Part shown: one piece after another, positions 1-11,640 of the stretch
Layout: each line of letters starts with the position of its first letter
How positions within the stretch are numbered: the first letter of the stretch is position 1
Source of the DNA: Neoceratodus forsteri
Lineage: Eukaryota > Chordata > Ceratodontiformes > Ceratodontidae
Length of the DNA: 64,000 nucleotides
NCBI GenBank assembly: GCA_016271365.2
Contig: CM057449.1
Span: 1,565,520,501 to 1,565,584,500 of the forward strand
Direction of reading: 5' to 3'
The notes under the pieces: generated by a model
Told to the model about the DNA's origin: nothing
The model's input: the letters and a program-made list of their open reading frames with translations, nothing else
Databases searched by the model: none
Translations under genes and position numbers: made by a program

Positions 1-540
1 AGGTACCACACCATCCTCCTATGATTTGTTAAAGAGGGTAGTCAGTGGTGTCACTAGTTCTACCCTTAGTTCTTTTAGAATTCTGGGATGAATCCCATCA
101 GGCCCCATTGCTTTGTCCACCTTCAGTTTTAAGAGTTCTTTCAGAACGCTTTCTTTTATAAATGGGCTGGTATCAACTTCTGTATCCAGAGTGTTTCTAC
201 TGTTTGTTTTAGGTACCTGCCCCTCTTCATTTGTAAATACTGAGCAAAAATATTTGTTTAATATCTCTGCCTTTTCATAGTCACCCTCTGCCCCCCACCC
301 CTCCCTTTATTCAGCCTCACTATCCCTCCTTGGTCTTCCTTCGCCTCCCTGATGTACCTATAAAAGGTTTTATCCCCCTTCTTAACTGAGTTGGCTTTCT
401 TTTCCTCGATTCAGGCCTTTGCTGTTCTGACTTCCTTCCCAGCTTCCATTTGCTTTAACTGATACAATTCTCTGTCCTGCTCCTTCTGTGATTCCTTGTA
501 CTTTCTGAATGGAACACTTCTTGTGTTGTTTGCCTTGGTT
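1..540 (-). mobile_element. CR1-type LINE fragment, linker between endonuclease and reverse transcriptase
   Basis: Read on the minus strand, this is the region between the APE endonuclease and the reverse transcriptase of a CR1-like LINE. It includes a decayed version of the block that reads VDKAMGPD-like in other CR1 copies, and the upstream KTFYRYI-like block. The same two blocks are present in the longer CR1 at 39070-39551, which supports the assignment. No open frame remains. It runs off the left edge and ends near 540, where the gag-like sequence of DIRS-1 begins, so either element could have been truncated by the other. Family is fairly certain; the exact right boundary is not. Confidence 0.7.
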
Positions 541-554
541 ATGGTCATTTCAAG

Positions 555-2065
555 ATGGATTGTGAAATCTGTAAGACCTTTCCTGAAAAAATGCTTTAAA
601 AATGTTTGAAAGGCTTAAAAAGAAATTGCCTCCACCTAAGGGTCCCTCTGGCTCTGACCAGCCAATAAGCTCAGTGGCTGTGGGTGAAACCACAGAAGTC
701 ACAGTTTCTACCCCGATACTGGTACAAAAAGGCCTGCTGAACCAGCTAGCTTTCCGGTTCCCATGAAAAAACTAAGAAAACAAAACACACTGAACCCCAT
801 GCTGGTCGGCCTATGGAGACTTCTGCTGTATCTGTAATCATGCCTACTCCTCTGGAAATTGTACAGGCATTTAAGGTTTTACAAGCCTTGCAGGGTTTGC
901 TGCCTACTGGACAGGCGTCTACAGTTCAGACCCTTGCTGATTCTACCCGGTCCTCTCAGCATGAGGCAAGGGAAGATTATGGGGAAGATGAAGGATAGCC
1001 TATAGAGCCTGAAGTCTCTTCTGAGCAGGAGTTTAATCTTCTGATGACCTGGGAGGAGAGCCACTCATCTCATTTTTCCTTTGTCAGGAAGATGGTAGAT
1101 GCACTGGATATCTCTACCACTGAGGTGATAGAGGATAAGGAGGAGGAGGAGGCAGAGAACTTAGAAATGATGGGGCTAACACCCACCAAAAAGTTATTAC
1201 TCCCAATAAATACGTTTTTTTAAAAGGGATGCAATAAAGCTCCTCCAAACGCCTGAGTCTGTCCCACCTTTGGATAAAAGGCTGGACAAAAAGTACCAGC
1301 TTGACAAGGAAGGGGCTGAATTTTTATTTTCCCACCCTGACCACCAGGGGTTGGGACAAGCTGCAACCTGTGACAAGGCAAGAGTACCTCTTGCTTCTCA
1401 CCCTCCAGAGAAGGATTCAAGAAAAATAGACAGTATGGCCAAAAAGAGCTATTTATCAGCATCTTTGGCCATAAGTCAACCTAATTTCCAGGCCCATGTG
1501 GCCCAGTACCAAAAATCCCTCTGGCAGTCTGCCATGGCTATGGCAGACAAGGCTCTCTCTAACCTTTCAGCGGACCTTGCTGAAACTGCCAGATTTGATT
1601 TGGAAGATGCCAAGTATCAGTTTCAAATGGCAGCATACACCAGTGACACTGCTGCTAGGTGGATGGCAAATATAATTGCCCAGATAAGTTTTGCCTGGTT
1701 AAGAGCCACAGACCTTACTCAAGACACTCAAAACAAGGCTCTGGATTTCCCAGTTGAGGGTAACTCCCTCTTTGGAACTCACACAGAAGCCTACATGAAA
1801 AAAGTGGACTAATATAAGGCCACTTATAGAAGTAACTCTGCCAAAGAGAAGGCTTCCCCATCCACAAGATCATGTGGAAGAGGAGGCAGTGGCAGACAGT
1901 TCCATTCCAGGCCTTTTTATCAGGCCTTGGCTGTACCCCATATACCACAGTACCCTCAGCAAGGGTACTTCAGAGGCAGGGGCAGAAGGGGTTCCAAGCG
2001 TTGTTCCCAGTCTCAGCCCCAGGCAAAGCAGGACCCCTGACTTGTCCTCCAAGGCCACCTCCCCA
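555..2065 (+). pseudogene. DIRS-1 gag-like ORF1 remnant
   Basis: Fragments begin with a Cys-containing start (MDCEICK at 555) and continue in several frames. The longest open piece is 1270-1812. It contains the segment KKSYLSASLAISQPNFQAH, which aligns with the gag-like segments of DIRS-2 (near 24600) and DIRS-6 (near 59050), where a similar K-Y-A-S motif is followed by a helical region. A TAARW motif lies toward its end. Downstream, near 1870-2030, the translation becomes rich in Gly, Arg and Ser, as in nucleic-acid-binding gag tails. The role is probably packaging of element RNA, inferred from family position. Internal stops and frame changes make it a pseudogene. Confidence 0.7.
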
Positions 2066-3890
2066 CTTCCAGTAGGAGGCAGGCTGGCTCACGTTTTCCA
2101 GGCTTGGAAACAGATCACCATAGACAAGTGAGTTCTGGAAGTAGTGAGTCAAGGATTATCCCTAAACTTCAAATCCCTTCCCTCTCTAAGAACAAGAGTG
2201 TTCAAACCAGCTTCCAATGTGGAAGGAAAGCTGTAGGAAAAGGAGGTTCAAAACCTATTGCTGTCAAAAGCAGTGGAACCTGTTCCTCCACAGCAAAGGG
2301 GAAAGGGTTTTATTCAAGATTCTTCCTCACAGCAAAGAAGAATGGGGAGTGGCAGCCTAACCTAGACATAAGGGTGCTAAACCAGCACCTACTGAAGCCA
2401 AGGTTCAAAATGATAACCTTGTTACTGATTCTGCCAGCTCTCCAAAAAGGAAACTGGCTGGCATCCCTGGGCCTAAAAGATGCTTATTTCTACATCCTCA
2501 TAAGGGAGTCTCACAGGAAGCATCTCATGTTCAGACTCCCATCAGGTCATTACCAGCTTTCCACCCTGCCATTCGGTCTCACTTCAGCTCCAAGAGTGTT
2601 CACAAAGTGCCTGGCAGTGGTTGTGGCACACCTGGGAAGGCAAGGTGTTATATTGTTCCCCTATCTGGACGACTGGTTAGTGGTGGGAAAATCACCACAG
2701 CAGGTAGAGAAACATCTGCAGCTCACCTAAGGACTCTTGGAGTCTCTGGGTTTCTTGGTAAATCTCAAAAAGTCAGTCCTTCTCCCTCACAAGTGCTGCA
2801 GTTCATAGGAGCAGAGTTAAATACCCTAAAGGGCAGGGCTTACCTACTTCTGGCAGGGTAAACAGCATTTTACAGATGGTAGGCTCTTGCAGCCTGAACA
2901 AACCAAAAACTGCAAGACAGTTTCTACAGTTACTGGGCCACATGGCAGCAGCCACTGGCACAGTTCTGGGTTCCAGGTTTCAGATGAGAGACATTCAATT
3001 TCACCTAAGAACTCATTGGTGTCAAAAAAGGGATTCTCTCTCAAAACTGGTCCCAGTAACAAAAATGTTACTCCTGGCCCTTCAGTGGTGGAAAGAGGAA
3101 GCCAACCTCAGAGAGGGGGTGCCCTTTCAAAAGGAGCCTCCATCAGTAATTCTCAGAACAGATGCCTCACTACTGGGGTGGGGTTCCAACCTAGGAGATC
3201 ACACTACTCATGGTCATGGCACTTGGTCCAGTGCAAAGTCACTCCAGCACATAAACCTTCTGGAACTCAAGGCAGTGTTCCTGGCACTCCAAGCCTTCAC
3301 ACCACTAGTTCAGGAAAAGGTGGTACAGGTCAGAACAGACAATACCACCACTATGTGTTACATGAACAAGCAGGGAGGAACAAGGTCGGATCCTCTCTGC
3401 ACAGAAGATATGTGAATTTGGACTCTGGGCTACTTCCTAGGAGCTTCTCTTTAGGCTATTCATCTGCCAGGCAAGGACAATACCCTAGTAGATGGTCTGA
3501 GATGGATCAATCAGGCATACCACTAATCGGCCTTAAACAGACAGGTAGTAGAAGTGATTTTCAAAAGGTGGGGCACCCCAGAGATAGACATATTTGCATC
3601 CCACGAAAGTCATCACCTGCCACAGTATTGCTGCAGACCCCTAGCTTAGGGAACAGTCCCCCTGGATGCTGTGAATCTTGACTGGTCAGGAAGGTACCTG
3701 TATGCATTCCCTCTGGTGTACAGGGTGCTTCTCAAGCTCAGGTCCCAGTCAGCCACAATGATCTTGATAACCCCAGATTGGGCCAGGCAGGCATCTACTC
3801 TCCATGTCTGTGGCCAAACCAATACACCTTCCTCGGAGGCACAACCTACTAACTTCCAACCAAGGGAGACTCCTGTACCCGAACCTCAAG
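2066..3890 (+). pseudogene. DIRS-1 reverse transcriptase and RNase H remnant
   Basis: The RT region opens near 2066 with GGRLAHVFQAWKQITIDKW, the usual N-terminal block of DIRS RT. The palm follows in the 2104-2730 frame, with LKDAYF (first catalytic Asp) and FPYLDDWL (YLDD at 2662-2673). A frameshift near 2730 moves RNase H to the 2876-3415 frame. There, TDASLLGWGS, LELKAVFLAL and RTDNTTTMCYMNKQGG supply the expected acidic positions. A third frame carries the tail from about 3430 to 3890, including ITPDWARQ. At least two shifts and several stops break it. Catalytic motifs are still readable, which suggests moderate age. Confidence 0.85.
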
Positions 3891-4365
3891 TCACTCAGAC
3901 TCAAAACATGTCTCTTGAGGACCTAGAGTATGTAGGTTTGCACCTCTCTGACAGTGTACTGGATATTCTAACGGGGTACAGGAAGCCATCTACCAAGAAA
4001 ACCTACGCCTCCAAATGGAAAAGGCTTTCTGTCTGGTGTTCCACCAGGAATATGGTGCCAACTCAGGCAGGGGTTCTGGCTATGCTGGACTCCCTTACTC
4101 ATTTGCATTCATTGGGCCTGCAGCCCGCTACTTTAAAAGTCCATCTAGCTTCAGTGTCTGCTTACACTTCAGCTGGGAAGAATGCCTCTATGGTACCAAA
4201 TTCTATCTTTAAACGGTTCTTTAAAGGTCTGGCCCATCCGGGCACCCCCTAACAGGGAACCGGTGCCTGCTTGGGACTTAAATGTCTGTATTGTCAAGCT
4301 CATGGGACTCCCTTTGAGCCCATGTGTTCAGCTCCTTTGAAATGTCACATGGAAAATAGAATCTC
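3671..4365 (+). pseudogene. DIRS-1 tyrosine recombinase, N-terminal part
   Basis: The frame 3671-4252 passes from the RT/RNase H tail into the N-terminal, SAM-like core-binding domain of a DIRS tyrosine recombinase. Visible motifs are YRKPSTKKTYASKWKRLSVW and LKVHLASVSAYTS. A stop precedes PVPAWDLNVCIVKLMGLPFE, which is still recognisable on reading through. The region ends near 4365, where LINE-A begins. The missing C-terminal catalytic half resumes at about 8250. Compared with DIRS-2, the break falls just before the first catalytic Arg block (TSARR). Confidence 0.8.
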
Positions 4366-4380
4366 TCGGTATTACCGATA

Positions 4381-5172
4381 CTACTCAGCATGGATTCAGA
4401 CAGGGTTACTTCTGCACTACTAATTTAATTTCTTTTTATAAAAATATTAGTAAGGAAATAGACCAAGGGGTTCCCATGGATGTTATTCTGCTGGATTATA
4501 GTTAGGCTTTTGACTTGGTTCCTCACCTCAAATTAGTAAACACACTAACCAAATTTGGTATCTCACAGTGCTTAATAGATTGGGTGGAGGAATAGTTGAC
4601 TAACAGGTCACAGCGAGCTAGAATAAATGATACCTAATCTCAGCATGGGATGGTTACTAGCGGGGTCCCACAAGGCTCCGTTTTGGGCCCCTCTCTGATA
4701 TTTATATTACTGCTATGAAAACTAGTCAGAATAACATCATGTCCAGATTTGCAGATGATACCAAATTGGGTGGTAAAGTCGACTGTGAGGAGAGCGTAAA
4801 CCTTCTAACTAATGACCTATTACATATTGAGCAATGAGCAAAAGAAAATATGAACTTCAGCGTTGACAAATGTAAGGTTATACAGCATGGTAAAAAAAAA
4901 TCCTGGTGCAAATCGGTTCCTAAATAATATCCAGATACCAAACATCAATGTGTGAAAAGGATCTTGGCATTCTGATAAACAACAAACTTACATCAACTGA
5001 CCATTGTATTAAAACTACAAGATTGGCTAATGCCCTAATAAACAGAGTTAGGTATACATTTGTTTCAGAAGATGAACAGTGTCTGATTCCAATTTATAGG
5101 ACTTACATAAGACCATACTTAGATTATGGCTCCCTTTTTGGAGCCCATATCTTAATGGTGACATTTCCATGT
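4381..5172 (+). pseudogene. LINE-A reverse transcriptase remnant
   Basis: Translation gives a HGFRQG start, a damaged S-x-AFDLVPH block (first catalytic Asp region), VTSGVPQGSVLGP, and RFADDTKLGG with the catalytic FADD box at about 4750. KDLGILINNKLTSTDHC and LIPIYRTYIRPYLDYGSLFG follow in the 4948 frame. These are the standard RT blocks of CR1/L2-superfamily ORF2. Stops occur throughout. The frame is cut at 5172 by the DNA transposon. Confidence 0.8.
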
Positions 5173-7794
5173 GTTAATGTTAACTCGCTCCCAACAACTC
5201 GCTCCCGACTCAACTAGCTCCTGCACTACACGCTCCTTGCAGTTTCACTCCCGTTACATACAAAAACAGTTACTGCAGCGCATGATCGCTTTTACCTTGT
5301 ACTCTGCACATTTTGTCCTTTTTCATTAACTGTACCATAACCCCCGGTGAACATTTACCAACACTCCCCCATTTTACTATAGAAGGAAGGCAGATGATTT
5401 CTCCCTTTACATCTGATCCCTTTTCACAGGAGGCCGTCTTTGGAGATATTGTCTTTCCCTTTAGATACTATATCCACTATTGCTAGCAGTTTTTTTGAAC
5501 TGAGGTGAACTGTCTCTGTGAGGGCCACTTTTGAAAAAATACAGAAAATCAACACATTGCAGAAGTAGGGTTCTGAAATACATGACAGTTAAGTCCCCTA
5601 CTAAAACTGATACAGTGAACAAGTGACATACAGTAGTAGTCAAGTGTAGCTTGTATTTGAACCAGCTTGTGTATTAAGTGCACGTATTACAGTATCATGT
5701 TTACTGGTATTTAAATACTATGAAACCTTGTCAAAGTTCAAGTGAGATGTAGCATCTTGTTTGTAGAGGGATCCTGCTTATCCAGTTTCACAACTGGGGT
5801 TGTATCTCACTCGTGGTCACACAGTGGTCGATGACGATGGCTGGCAGAATGCTAAAAGGGATGACTAACCCACTCATTTTCAGAGGTGGAAGCTCAGGTC
5901 AGAGCTATAGACAGGGAATTAGGTTACATTTATTATTTGTAATAATAAGCACAAGCCTATGTTACTGCAGCACATGATCGTGTAACCCCCAGGGGACGCA
6001 ATCCTATGGGCTACTACCCCTGCCTGCCCTAGACGTAGCAGGGTGAGGGGGCCCAGATCCGTTGGCGGGTGCCTTCACCCAGAGGTCAGGGTTAGAACAG
6101 TCGAGGCTGACTCGGTCACAGCCCTCTGCGTTGCTGCAGCTCCCCTTTCTTCCCACTAGTGGCCCACACAGTTCAATCTCGGTGTCCTTACAGTATACAC
6201 TTACCCCCCTGGCTCGAATCAGCCAGCACACTCCGGGGACACCCTGGAAAGTAAGGTACAGTTACACCACATTCGTCGTGCAGTATTTCACCATTAGTAC
6301 ACAGACTAGCCAGAGTACTTTTGCAAAACAAGCAATCTGATTTATTCGAGGGGGAATAACAAGGACTGGGGGAAATCAGGTTGATTAGCTTACCAATACA
6401 GTATATGACAATCTACCTATAGCTCTGTGCACAGGCCTGACCTATTAATTACTGTCTATGGGTACCCAAGCCCTAATGGCTAGTTCCTCGATGCAGCTGG
6501 TTGGGGCCCTGACACAAATGAGCATTTAGTTCCTGAGAAACTCAGATGGAGCCAGAAAGCTCAATCAGTGCAGTCAGCAATACAACAAAACGATTTTTCC
6601 ATTGTTTGTAAGCTTTAGCAGGGAGCTACCGTGATTCAGTAGTCACTACTCCTGCCGAGAACCACTCTTCACCACTTGCATGGCTGAGCCTGAGCTTCAA
6701 AGGCCTCCACACACATTTACTGTATATGGAAACAACAGAGGTGTATCATACCAGACAGCTGCTTCCAGGACCCGAACGAACTCACAGCTAATGTGGGTGT
6801 TTCACTGCAGCTTCAACGTCCTGACATACCGATCGCACTTCAGCAGATTCTCCAGTCCTCTTCAGGTGAAGCCTTGTAGGTAGCTGTGCTGGTACACAGC
6901 CTCCTCTGACCGCAAGCCGGCGGATTTAATCTGGGGAGCGCTGGCAAGGACAATGGCCACCTCAGGCCTTTCAAGCGCTTCCCACGCGAACACTCAACGG
7001 CACAGGAGCTCAGAGCTCCCTTCTCCTTCACAGTCACAACGCATCTCCCCAAACAGCATAGGGCAGTCCTTACAGCTCGGGCGCTACCCGATTCCATTGG
7101 CTGGTTACACATGCCAGTCACTTAGTCTGGCCCTCAGTGGTGCGAAAAAGCGCCATGGCCCATAATGCCTCTTCCAAAAACTACAAGCGGTCCCCCCATT
7201 GGTTATCTAGTTCCATCCAGAGTCCTGATTCCGGGTTGGACACCTCCACTCCATTTCCAGTGCCCCTTAGCGGCTATTGGACCCCCTTCCACACAGTCCG
7301 GGGCCAATATGGAGGGACACAATGTAAAGTCCCAGCTGCAATAAAAGGGAGTTAGGTAAACTGCAATTTCACCAACACTATACTGTTCCTAAAGGGAACA
7401 ACTACATCTTTCAGATGTGCTCCCTTAGTGCTCCTAGCGACTGCAGAAACGGAGCGATCAGACAGCAGTCCCAGGCGGGAGTCAAACAGAGAAGCCTAGT
7501 CCTCTATTGGAACCACTAAAGCCTGCGAACAGGCAGCTCTTAAAGAGACAGTACCAGAGGCTTTAAAAGCACTCACAACCCCCACATTTAGCGGCCTTAC
7601 GCTGAACACCCACCAGGCATGGAGCATTTAAGCAAGTCTCGAAGGTTTCTAGGAACCCCCATTTGTGGGGGTTATAATCGATCGTGGGAGTGAAAAGACG
7701 CGAGACCAAAAGGTGGTAGGGAGGAAAATGACAGGAGCCGCATTGTCGGGAGCAGATTGGGATCTAATTGTTGGGAGCGAATTGACGGGCTCCC
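5173..7794 (+). mobile_element. Unassigned DNA transposon inserted in LINE-A
   Basis: An insert of about 2.6 kb bounded by an 11-bp direct repeat, CATTTCCATGT, at 5162-5172 and 7795-7805. Removing one repeat and the insert rejoins the LINE-A frame. Its ends are imperfect subterminal inverted repeats: GTTAACTCGCTCCCAACAA near the left end faces the complement of GTCAATTCGCTCCCAACAA near the right. The CGCTCCC-like motif recurs several times in both ends. I see no transposase; internal open frames are short and unfamiliar. A TTACTGCAGC[AG]CATGATCG motif occurs at about 5271 and 5961, and TAACCCCCA blocks at about 5981 and (inverted) 7665 may mark an inner nested element. Superfamily unknown; strand is arbitrary. 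Confidence 0.7.
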
Positions 7795-8187
7795 CATTTC
7801 CATGTTAGAAAGGGTTCAGAGGCGAGCAACTAAAATGGTGTCTAGATTATCAAGTTATGACTATACTACCAGATTAAAAGAAATTGGCCTGTTCCCACTT
7901 CATATGAGTAGATGCAGAGGTAATTTACTCTTTTTATAAAATTCAAAAAAATACAGATCTGATGGAACATTGTGGCATAAAGTTTTCCGACAGACACACA
8001 GGAGGTTGCATAATAAATAACTAGAAGTTATGTGAGTTAACACATCTAAATCAGACCACTTTTATAATATCAGAGTGGCTAAAGTTTGGAATACAGTACC
8101 AAAGGATCTAATCAATTCAGATAATCTTAATTCATTTAAAAATGAACTTGATAGATGGCTTTCTTCTATTTACCAGAAGGAATAATT
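7757..8187 (+). pseudogene. LINE-A ORF2 C-terminal remnant
   Basis: True LINE sequence starts at 7795, with the second copy of the target duplication. SMLERVQRRATKMVSRL, YTTRLKEIGLF, VAKVWNTVPKDL and NSFKNELDRWL follow. These are the conserved C-terminal blocks of CR1/L2 ORF2, which in intact chicken-type CR1 read through to the stop. Two stops interrupt it near 7938 and 8018. It completes the ORF broken at 5172. Confidence 0.8.
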
Positions 8188-8249
8188 GCCCTCAGTTCAT
8201 GGGGGACAATCACGATGGGCCATTAGCCTCCTTGTGTCCTACTGTACCA

Positions 8250-8853
8250 AAGTAACCAAAGCAACCACTTCTGCTAGAAGGATCAGTGAGCTCCAGGCTC
8301 TCTGTGTGGAGCAGGATTACATTTCATTTCACGGGGACAAAGTGGTCCTGCAAACTAACAGAAAATTTCTTCCAAAGGTGGTCTCGGACTTTCATTTGAA
8401 CTAGTCCATCACCTTACCTGTTTTCTTTACTGAGCTTTCAAGCTCTGGTGAGCATAGACGGCACTGTCTTGATGTCAGAAGAGCTCTTAGCTACTACATG
8501 ACAGTCACAAAGGCCCATAGACAGGACAGGAAGCAACTGTTCCTTACTTATGGGGATGTGGGAAAAGAAAATTCAGCATCTAAGAGGTCCATTTCTGCTA
8601 GATAGTCCAGTGTATTCAGTTTTGCTATTCAAAAGCTGGGAAAGAGGCCCCAGCAGGGCTGAGAGACCATACTACAAGGGGTGGGTACAGCTGCTACTAT
8701 AGCAGCGTCCAGGGATGTTCCTTTGGTGGACATCTGCAAAGCGGCTACCTGGAGGACAGTGCACACCTTTACCAGCCATTATAGCCTGGATACACAGGCT
8801 AGGGGTGATGCCAGGTTTGGCACAGCTGTCCTGCAGAGCCTATTTCCAAAGTA
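8250..8853 (+). pseudogene. DIRS-1 tyrosine recombinase, C-terminal catalytic part
   Basis: The recombinase resumes after LINE-A with TSARRISELQAL (box I catalytic Arg), HGDKVVLQTNRKFLPKVVS and LDVRRALSYYM. After stops and shifts it ends with RDVPLVDICKAATWRTVHTF and SHYSLD, containing the nucleophile Tyr context. It finishes in AVLQSLFPK, the same terminal sequence as in DIRS-2, DIRS-3 and DIRS-5. The H-x-x-R region is still visible in a shifted frame near 8670. Confidence 0.8.
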
Positions 8854-8934
8854 GGTTCTTTGCCCACATCCAAAGGTACTGTTACTTAGTCTGCATAAGA
8901 GTTAGGAATACTGGAGTATTCCTGGGGTGAGAAG

Positions 8935-9458
8935 AAAAACTTACTTACCACAGTAATCTTGTTTCTTCTTGGGGATACTCCAATATTCATAACTCTCCCA
9001 CCCTGCCTCCCCTGCTAGAACCAGTGGCCTCTGCACTCCATGCTGTAATACCAAGGGTATGTGTGCCACACTCTGGCTTTTGTATTGGAACTCTGTTTCA
9101 ATGTTTTTTCCCTTCTTCAGGTGATTCTGACATTGGGGGGTGTTTTGTTAATGTTTTTCCCTCCAGTTGGAGGTGTTTTTCTGGGTGTCTTTTGTTATTA
9201 TTATTATTATAGATAATCATTAAATTCCTCTCGGGCCCTGTCTTGTCAGGTGTCCACGAAATCTGAGGGTTAGAATGTAGTCAGATTTATAAGTGGCAGC
9301 ATTTTAAAAAGTGACACGAGCCAATGATTCCATCATTAGCATAACGTTCCATCTCTGGGCAGATCTGGTTTAAAGTCATACTGCATAAGAGTTATGAATA
9401 TTGGAGTAACCCCCCCCTGGAAGAAACAAGATTACTATGGTAAATAATTTTTTCTTGC
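8935..9458 (+). repeat. DIRS-1 internal complementary region and right inverted terminal repeat
   Basis: The sequence at about 8937-8997 (TACCACAGTAATCTTGTTTC and following) is the reverse complement of about 9388-9456 (GAAACAAGATTACTATGGTA and preceding). Such a pair is the DIRS signature: an internal complementary region followed by the right terminal repeat, which can template circularisation. The DIRS-3 copy has the same pair, with the same motif, at 34548-34620 and 35005-35070. The space between holds noncoding sequence with a short TTA repeat near 9194. Confidence 0.75.
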
Positions 9459-11640
9459 TTTCCCCTTTTTCAAAAGCAACACCATTTTGTGAGAGTCATT
9501 AGCTAGGTGGTGCTGGATTATTTCTGTTCATAGAGATATAGAAAATAATAGTAGGAAAAAAACTACCCAGAAGTCCGTTGAGTCTGCCCTTGCCTGCCTA
9601 TCTACTGGACTGAGCCTCTGTCAGTCTCCCTGACCTCCCCTTGCCCCTCCCCCCATATCCAACCTCAATATCAGAGGAAGTGTTAGGTGCAAGCAAACCA
9701 AGGGGCCACTTGGTGTACCAGCGCAGAAAGGGCACAAAGAGTTTAAGCAGAGGTCAACTTGAAATTCATTTATTTATTTCAAAAGTCTTACCAAGAAAGA
9801 CATAATGAGCTGCTAACAACTTATTTCCGGATGCATCCTGGGAGTGAGAGGAAGTAGCGCTAGATCAAGAGGTTGAAAAAAAAAACTAAACAGCAACAAC
9901 ATTGTATTACAAAAGTACAAGTCACATACAGCTGTGCGGTATGTTAGAGGAGCATAATCATAACTGCAGAAAGCAAATCAGTACAGCAGCAGATCATGTA
10001 GTAGATAAAATTGAGTTATGATATGCAGGGGGAAACTACTCATACAGGTATAGCCTAAGGGATGAGGGGAGCAAAATGCAGCAAGTGCCGATACATCAAA
10101 ACAAAACATGTTGTCACCAATGTAATCATAGAATGTACACCACTTTCTGAATGTGGGGTGGGGGAGAAGAGAGGAGAGGTGATGGGAGTGCTGAAGGGGG
10201 CACTATATGTATGTATGTCTGCTTGGGGCACCAGCCTATTAGGTCATCAACTGGTCCTGCTCACTATAACCCATTTGCATGTCCCACTTCCCACCACCAT
10301 CTCAGCACCTATTAATTTTTTGTAAATGTTTGTTCCATAGTCTTAGACCATTAAGGAAAGAAATATTTTGAAACTGGAGTGAGATACAAGTATTTGACAG
10401 AATGAATTGCTTTTATAGACCAAGAGGTTCAATTTGCCACTTTTTTTCAGTTAGAAAACTGTGCTGTGACGTAAGTGACAGTGCACTGCTTCCCACAGCA
10501 TATTGCAGCCTTGAGATCTCGGGGCATAGAAAGCTGTGACAGAAACACTATTTATAGTGGCACTGTTCAACATCGCTTTTTTTTCTTTTTAACAGAGACT
10601 GTTTTATTACAAATATATGTTTAAATACATCTTTAGTGACGGCAAAGCAAAATGCAGTTTATATTGCAGATGATCCTGAAGTTTCAGGATAGCTTCTACT
10701 TTGACAGCTTCAGTATTCTTTAATCACTCTAGTTTTCAGGGGGGGATTTTGTGTGATACAGAAAATACGTATCATTTCTCTGGTGCAGAATTCATCAAAA
10801 ATAGGCCTTTAGGGTGCACTAACAGTGAACAGATGGCAAGAAAGGTAGATACAGGGCTACCTAGTGAGAGGCACTGCGCTCTCCCATGTCAGCGTCCTGG
10901 GTTCAGAAGCGAGCCTAGGAAGACAGTCAGCTGACCCTAAGGGCTGGGTAGGTGCTGCTGAGTGGCAGTATTCCCAGCTGGGGAGGGATGGTGTCGGGTC
11001 CTGCTACTGTAGTGACCTGTGCGGTGGGCCAGAGAGCTTGCCTGTCCCACAGGGATACGCTATGATGAACGAGGCCACCTTGAGGCAAGGTATAACATCG
11101 GGGAGGAGGGCATGGGCATTAAAACGGAATTACCCACAGCAGCCGCAGGATGATTTCTCGGTCATTGCAACCCCTGCGCCACCTGTTGGACCCTGGGGAC
11201 ATCTAAAGTGTGCTTGGGGGATGGAGAGGATGGCCCTCCCACCTCCAACCCCTCCATCGGTAGGGGTGGTATATCCATGAGGGACCTCACCCCAGGTAAG
11301 TCCCTGATACAGTGGGTGACAAAGTTAGGTGACTGGGAAAAAAGGAGGGTGGCTGCGTGGGAAGGAAAAAAGTAAGATGGAAAAGAAAGAAATCGTGATA
11401 CAAAGAATTAACACAGGAATCCAATACAGTTCAGAGATCAGAATGCACGCATATTGCTTGGAGATAATGTACTCATATACTGTTCAACATGATTCATTTT
11501 GCTGACATGCAAATATTAGACTTAAAAGCCAAAATAGCTGCCATGAAAAAAATATATAATATTAAGCTGTAAATATTGACGAGTAAAGCTGCAAAAATAT
11601 TTAGAATGTATTAAGCAGAATTAAAAAAAAACAAACATTT
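9459..11640. other. Unassigned noncoding sequence
   Basis: I see no supported gene. Open frames are short and unfamiliar. A stretch at about 9510-9600, read in reverse, loosely resembles the tail of a CR1/L2 LINE, but this is weak. The 10860-11280 segment is more GC-rich and open for 138 codons without any recognisable motif. Confidence 0.5.

Larger units (their letters stand above)
4365..8250 (+). mobile_element. LINE-A: 5'-truncated L2/CR1-superfamily LINE inside DIRS-1
   Basis: A non-LTR element lacking its endonuclease half. The left part (about 4365-5172) carries RT; the right part (7795-8250) carries the ORF2 C-terminus and a 3' end containing GATGGGCC, as in CR1/L2 tails. A DNA transposon at 5173-7794 separates them. 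Ignoring that insert restores the ISMLERVQRRATKMV junction, typical of CR1/L2 C-termini. DIRS-1 recombinase sequence flanks it on both sides, so it landed in DIRS-1. Borders are good to about 15 bases. Confidence 0.8.
541..9458 (+). mobile_element. DIRS-1: DIRS-like tyrosine-recombinase retrotransposon, interrupted
   Basis: A DIRS-type element with gag-like, RT, RNase H and tyrosine recombinase (YR) regions in the usual order, followed by an internal complementary region and an inverted terminal repeat. The left terminal repeat is absent: sequence goes directly from CR1 into the gag start. The YR region is split by LINE-A (about 4365-8250). All reading frames carry stops and shifts, so the copy is dead. 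Its recombinase and terminal repeats match DIRS-3 (34541-37865, minus strand), so the two belong to one family. DIRS elements replicate through a circular intermediate and integrate by YR; that is family knowledge, not visible here. Confidence 0.85.

Noticed and set aside
9510..9600. Possible minus-strand CR1/L2 tail
   Set aside because: Only a loose match to the GGGCAGACT-GAT-GGCC theme; too short and diverged to list.
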